Assembly: GCA_030737835.1 (NCBI GenBank)
Contig: CM060857.1
Coordinates: 8,369,360 to 8,433,359 of the forward strand
Direction of reading: 5' to 3'
Source: Acorus gramineus
Taxonomy: Eukaryota; Streptophyta; Magnoliopsida; Acorales; Acoraceae
DNA length: 64,000 bases
Part shown: piece by piece, positions 58,396 to 64,000 of the stretch
Layout of the letters: every line of letters begins with the position of its first letter
How positions within the stretch are numbered: the stretch's first letter is position 1
Notes under the pieces: generated by a model
The model's database searches: none
What the model saw: the letters and a program-made list of their open reading frames with translations, nothing else
Told to the model about the DNA's origin: nothing
Translations under genes and position numbers: made by a program

Positions 58396-59690
58396 AAAAT
58401 TGTTTAACATAATATATATTTATTTCACTTCAACTATGTAAGTATGTACTTATTACTAAAAATATAAAAATATAGCATTAAGTGCAATATATATGAGTAT
58501 GTATCTCATTTTTTATACGATATTGTACTATGTTAGTAAAAATAGTGCGTGCTGTGAATGCAAAAAACATTGACCATAACTTTTTCAATCTGTTAGCTTC
58601 ATGTGTAATGTTTGACCTTTGTTATTTCAATTAATACATTATCGGGGTAGCGATTGTCTCCCGTATCTTAAAAAAAAAAAAGACTTTTTCTATTGGTTTT
58701 GTTTTTTTTTTTTCCTTTCAAATGTTACCTTTACCTTGTAACTATTTTGGCGGTCACAACATGTTTCAAATATTTTTGAATGACATGCATATAATTGTCT
58801 GACAAAACGTTTACTTCATAAAAAATAATGTATATATTTACTTAAATGAATTGAATTAACTCCATATCTAGCTTTTCACATTTTTTTTGCACATCTTTGT
58901 ATAAATGATCGTGTGCTTGATTAGAGATTTAACATGAATCCCTATAAAAATGATTGAGTGTACCACCAACACTCATTATTTTGAGTGCCAATTTTGTTGT
59001 GTTTCTAGATGTTCTTTAGTGTGAAATTTTGGTTGACATACTTGTTTTTTAATTAAGAACTTGAACAAAATTGAATTCGTGTGGGAGAAAAAATGTTGTA
59101 TGCCATCATTGAGATCTACCCAACAAAAGATATCTCTATTTGAACTTCATGAGTACAAATGCATAAAGTGGAGATTACTTCCACCCTTTAATTTACCAAC
59201 CCACCCCATTAGGTAACCAACCCATCCACTTTTCTAAAACCTGCAACGGCAAAGATATATCCACTACCCTACTTAATTTTTCCATAAACCCAAATTACCA
59301 AAAAAACCAGATTTTTTTAAGTTCATTAATCTCACTACCCTAACAGTTCCCACCACCCTAAAATAACAGATTCATCAATCCCACTGCCTAACATTTCCCA
59401 CCATTTAATTAACCATTCGATAGGCCTTCTACAGACGACACTCATTCTGTTCGACACTGCTTCAATCAAGTGTGTTCTATAACATTCAATAGTTTCTTTG
59501 TCAACCATTTATGGTTTCATTCAATAGTTGCTTTGTTGACCAGTCTTTACCGGTCTTCAATTTTCACTAACAAATTTCTCATTTACATTGTAAAAAATTT
59601 TAAATTCACTGACACATTACATATTCACAATCACTTAAACACATTCAACACATCATAATCTAAAGGTGGTGTTTTCCTTCAATAAGAGTT
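58396..59690. other. AT-rich intergenic region, nothing recognised
   Basis: No gene, RNA or ordered repeat seen. The phrase ACCATTTATGGTTTCATT here (near 59504) recurs near 60723, suggesting that the two stretches are related or belonged to one older repeat. Confidence 0.45.
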
Positions 59691-60500
59691 GTCAGGTTGG
59701 AGGTCCGCCTCCAGGTGAAGGTCCGGGTTGTCGTGCCTAAGATCCTGCACCAAGAGAGCCAAGGGGACACCGGTGTGTGCCCGTCAAAGGGACTCTGACG
59801 CTCAAGTTAATGGAGTGAATGAGTGGATAAGATGAAGTGAAGAAGTAGAAGACTCTAGAATCAAAATTTCTTACTTGTGAATGTCCCTCTCCCTCCTTCT
59901 CTCCTTGCCCTTGTAGCTGAGAGAGTGGCCACGTCATTTCCCGCCCAAATGTCCCTCTGTCCCGATTGGAATCTTTTGACATGGAAGATTTCATGGGATT
60001 CGAGATTGGAGGTTTATTATGATGTCATAGCCACATGTAGCCCTCTCATTGGTCCTATCCGCAACTACAACGAATAGTGACAGGCGGCTTGTTTGGGTCA
60101 GGGCATGTCTCTGCCAATCCGACAAAGCAGGTAGCCTTGACCACACCTTGTGGTGTCAGCGGCCGCTTTCTTCATTTGGTTAAGGCTAGTCTCAACTTAG
60201 GTTGGGGTGGAATGCCCCAACAATCATGTTGGGTATGAGTGGCTAGTCTAGTCGACTGGCCTCAATCGTCTTTGGGAAGGCGCTACTCTAGTCACAGCTA
60301 TGGTCTTCTCGCCATAATGTCTATGCCAGAGAGACTCAATTTGTAGCGCCCTACTCGGGTTAGGTGATCCCCAATCAGGACTTCACGAGCAGGACTCACT
60401 TGTCGGGTCATTTTGCCTCTCTCTTTCTGGCTGAAGGCTACCCAGTTCTAATCTGGGTCGGGTCATGCTATCTATTTATCTGATTGGCCAAGACACGTGG
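59690..60500. mobile_element. Possible LTR or LTR fragment
   Basis: A GC-richer block in AT-rich DNA. Phrases such as GTCCGCCTCCAGGTGAAGG, CACCGGTGTGTGCCCG and GACTCTGACGCTCAAGTTAA are like those near the start of many plant LTRs. I cannot place TG...CA ends or a target duplication with confidence. Confidence 0.35.
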
Positions 60501-61050
60501 CGCCCTTAGGAAGAAAGTGAAATTTTCCCTTTACATAATCCATCCACATGGAGTACCACATTCATATTCACTAAAATACATTGTTTTTGAACGTGTGAAA
60601 AATAAAATAATTCCAACATCAACTTCTTGCTTGTCTCTCTTCTTCTTCCCCCACAAAACTCATTCAGACTCACATTGCGTCAATCAACTTTGTTTTATAT
60701 CATTTGTCAGTCACTCTATTAACCATTTATGGTTTCATTTGACTCTGCACCTGTCAACTTGGGATTTTATTAATTTTTCACAATGAAACACATGCATTTT
60801 GGTCCACAACATCCAATACATTCACTAAAAATGACAAATAATTTATATAAGTTTTTATCAATTCACATATCATTATAAGATAGATTTGTATGTGATTGCA
60901 TGACTCCAAATGGGGGACGAGTGCATAGTGGCACCGAGAGGATGGGTAGGTGGAGACTATCACTGCTGGAGGTAGTGTGAGATGAATCGAAGGGAAAGAG
61001 GAGATAAAGAAGAGGGAAAAGAAGGAAAGAGAGAACTTGTGAGTAAAACA

Positions 61051-61123
61051 TGAAAGTGTTTGTATATAAAAGGTGGTGGGAGTGGGATGTTGAAAGTGTT
61101 TGTATATAAAAGGTGATGGGATT
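61051..61123 (-). repeat. 40-bp tandem duplication containing TATATAAAAGG
   Basis: TGAAAGTGTTTGTATATAAA followed by AGGTG(G/A)TGGGA starts at 61051 and 61091. Strand is arbitrary; the TATA-like word is on the plus strand. Confidence 0.85.
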
Positions 61124-62066
61124 GTGAAGCACAAAATATTAGAGTTGTGGGTTTAATAAGGTAGCGGGAAAGGTTAAATAGATGGTGGGACTATTTGTGC
61201 CCAATCTGCAAACCCATCCCAAAATAAAAAGATAAGATTACACCCTACAAGCCCACCTCAAAAATATATTAGAAGAACCCTTTCTCTTTGTGTCTCTCTT
61301 CTTCCTCTCCCTCTCCATAGATCTGGTCCAAGCTCCCTCCTCCGGTCATCGTCATCATCTCCCCTTGGGTGTCTCTCTCGTGGCCATCTCTCACACCCAC
61401 CCATCAACCTAAGGTAATCCTATCTTCTTTATGATTTGATGTATTTGATCTCAATCGAATGTATATTTTGTGCGTGGGAATATTTTTGTTGTGTTTTGGC
61501 CTACAAGTTTAATGTGTTTCTTTGTTTGAATGTATTTGATTTCACAAATCATTAATGTTCTTAAAAATCCTAAGGACATTTTTTTTAACAAAACTAACCC
61601 TAGGTGTAAGGCTGATAATGGTTGATTAGGAAATGAATCGTACATTAATGTCTTTGATTTCTTCTATTTTGTTTGAATGTATTTTGTGGCTTGGTAATGC
61701 ATTTGATGTGTTCCTTTGTTAGAGTGTATTTGATCTCATAAGTGTTCCCTTGTTTGAATCCCACATTTGTTTGAATGTATTTGTGGTGTGAGATGTCTTG
61801 CATTCTAGTATGAAGGGTCTGTTCACGAAGGACTTTGATATTTGAGTTTATTTATTTTTGTAATTTGATCATTATACCCTATTTATGTAGTCTCTTCCTT
61901 GTTAGGGTTTATTGAGAGACTTTATTTATGTGAGAGACAACTGTTCTAGTGTTTCTTCTTTGTCAGAAGAGGTAGTGTATTAGAGAGAGATTTCAAAAGT
62001 TTTTCTACTCTGATTACTTGATATAGTGAATAGTTAATTATTAATCCCCTTTGTGGATGTAGGCAT

Positions 62067-62090
62067 CACTACAAGAAAAATGGGATATGG
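62067..62090 (+). mobile_element. CACTA-type transposon terminus
   Basis: CACTACAAGAAAAATGGG is the typical plant CACTA (En/Spm) end, preceded by CAT as a possible 3-bp duplication. No opposite terminus (ending TTGTAGTG) is found up to the window edge, so the rest is outside or lost. Confidence 0.6.
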
Positions 62091-62548
62091 AGGTGGTTTA
62101 TATGGCTGTTCTATTTACTACCGCCCCTATAGTTTACATAAATTGTTCCATCTTTGTTGTTAAATCTCTAGAACAATGTTTCTTTTTTTTTTTAAAGCAG
62201 TATTACTAAAAAGAAAACTCGGCCCAAAATTAATGGGTTTGTGCTACCACTTATTGAGCGATTTTAAAAACTTAGGCGCACAAAAGTTGGGGGCCTGGGG
62301 GAGGGGGGGAGATGGCCGCTGATTGATTAATAAACATAGCAAATATGCATATTAATTGCTATAGTTTTTCAGTCATTACTGCAAATGACTCCTCAGATCC
62401 AACAAAATCTGGAACACTCTTCTTGTACTCTGAAAATCCCTCCAACTCTGTAACTCCTCCCCCCAACTTGGCTCATTGTCATCTTCTCCATAAAGCTCCT
62501 CCAAGAAGATCAAGTAATTTTTTTTCTCCACTCAAATCTGTAACCTTA

Positions 62549-63070
62549 GAGCATCTCCAAAAGACTCCCTACACAACATTTTTCTTTATATAGGGAGTTA
62601 AAAACCTTAAAATCCACCTCCAAAAGCCTCCCCACACCCCTCCCTACCATATTTTTTCTCTACAAGGCTCCATATATGATCTCCTTTCAATGTAGGGAAA
62701 ACTACAATGCAAAAAGACTTTTTTACCCCTTTCAACAAAACCCCTTTTTTTTCAACCAACTCTCTCTCCCCCATTATATTTTTCATTTTTATTTAAAAAA
62801 TTTAATTAATTTTTATTCATTATTAATAATTTTATTTAAATGATCTTTATTCCAAGTCTTGATAAATTTTAGAATGTGCTTTGATTCATTTGAGATTTAA
62901 ATATCTTGTAATTTATAGATATGAATTGAGGTAAATTGGTCATTTGGAATGAATATATGGTAAGAATGAAGAAGCTTTTGAAGTGATAAAAAAAAACTCC
63001 CTACATATCATAGGGAGCCTTTTTTTCCCCACAATATAAGGAAACATTAGGGAGGCTTTTGGAGATGCTC
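62549..63070. mobile_element. Tourist-like MITE with long inverted ends
   Basis: 522 bp. The left end GAGCATCTCCAAAAGACTCC and the reverse complement of the right end GAGCATCTCCAAAAGCCTCC differ at one base in 20; weaker pairing continues inward. TTA flanks both sides (62546-62548, 63071-63073). It matches PIF/Harbinger-derived MITEs and shares its GAGCATCTCCA start with the MITE at 27080. Confidence 0.88.
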
Positions 63071-64000
63071 TTAATGCATACAATCTCATTGATCTCCATT
63101 GTTTTTATTTTTGGTATCTATTATCATAATATGATGGGATAGTAGTAAAATACATAAAATAAATCCACATATTTTGCAAACCATATAAACTTGTTTTTCC
63201 TCTTGTGTGGTATTTCATTCTTTTGATTGTTATACAAGTATTGAGATCTAATCTTACATGTATCGCTGAATCAACAATTTAATTTATTCCACTTGTGTGA
63301 ATGTACTTTGTGGCTTTGGAACGTATTTAGCGGGTTCACTTTGTTTGAATGTAATTGTTCTCATATATTGGTTGCCACAAATGTTTATTGATTGTGGTTG
63401 TGTGATTGATAATGTTTTGTCGCATTGGTTAATTGAGAATGCATGGTTTGTATGATTGATTCATTGAAAATTGTATGTTTGCATGTAGTGGTATTGAAAT
63501 GAATGAAAGGGATGTTTATTGAACGTTTGTTGACTAGATGAGAAACAATAGACGATTCAGAATTTAATTGTAGTGTTGGTTGATTGTTAGTACATTATTT
63601 ATTGACGAATCATTCACATCACATTATATTTGTATAGTGTGGCTCTAAAGCAAAGCGTTCGACCAAATGTCTCACATTGAAAACGTGAATCTTAAAGACT
63701 GGCCATAGATGCATCATTAAGTTCAGCACCTCCATTCTGTTGAACAAAAGGCGGTGGAAGATAAAGTAAATAAACCCGAGTTCGAGGGAGAGGAGTTGGA
63801 AGCAGGGTGGACCTGAGATTGAATGTCATACAAGGGGTCTTAAGCAAACTCATAAAATGGGGTCCCAATTCATTTCCACTAATTTTTTTTTGTTAATGCT
63901 AAAATAAGAAAAGTATAATTGCTTCATCTGGTAGTTACAAAAAAATTTAGGGCACCTTAAATAAATACAATAAAAAATCAAATAAAGAAGAAACAAAGTA
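63071..64000. other. AT-rich sequence to window end, nothing recognised
   Basis: No gene, RNA or repeat could be supported. It may be interior of the CACTA element that begins at 62067. Confidence 0.4.

Overview
The window is plant nuclear DNA. It has intron-rich genes with GT-AG junctions, plant-type retrotransposons, MITEs and LINE remnants, and GC-rich first exons in AT-rich surroundings. It is an angiosperm; a monocot is my guess from the GC-rich 5' exons, not something the sequence proves. Exon coordinates below are hand-read from splice signals and reading phase, not from transcripts.

Positions 1-20,109 are a transposon-dominated block. A Mutator-like transposase with a C-terminal OTU protease domain (1-1,888, cut by the window edge and frameshifted) converges on a plant-mobile-domain (PMD) gene on the minus strand. 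Between them lies an array of ~240-bp tandem repeats rich in TCGAC (about 2,301-3,475). The PMD gene is split by a 14.2-kb Ty3/gypsy chromovirus of Tekay/Del type (5,155-19,327, 5-bp target duplication ACTAT). That element is itself interrupted by an inverted 3.5-kb solo LTR of the same family (9,858-13,357). Across the 14-kb insertion the PMD exons still join in phase.

Positions 20,110-51,443 are the genic part. It holds an HGH1 homologue (plus, 22,594-29,071, nine exons, 336 aa) and, convergent with it, a 2-oxoglutarate/Fe(II) dioxygenase (minus, 29,567-33,672, three exons, 316 aa). These are followed by a NAP1-related/SET histone chaperone (minus, 38,649-45,701, ten exons, 269 aa) and ORC6, origin recognition complex subunit 6 (minus, 47,646-51,313, eleven exons, 313 aa). 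A textbook E2F site lies 120 bp upstream of the ORC6 start, and telo-box motifs lie upstream of the histone chaperone. Introns carry a LINE fragment holding a MITE, a hAT-like MITE, and a tRNA-derived SINE with target duplications.

Positions 51,444-64,000 are gene-poor. They contain a degenerate but structurally complete Ty1/copia element (52,638-58,390, 296-bp LTRs, target duplication ATAAC) with two odd internal short-repeat arrays, an LTR-like segment near 59.7-60.5 kb, a CACTA-type terminus at 62,067, and a 522-bp Tourist-like MITE. The four intact genes do not form a pathway. ORC6 and the NAP1-related chaperone are both linked to DNA replication and chromatin, but their adjacency may be chance.
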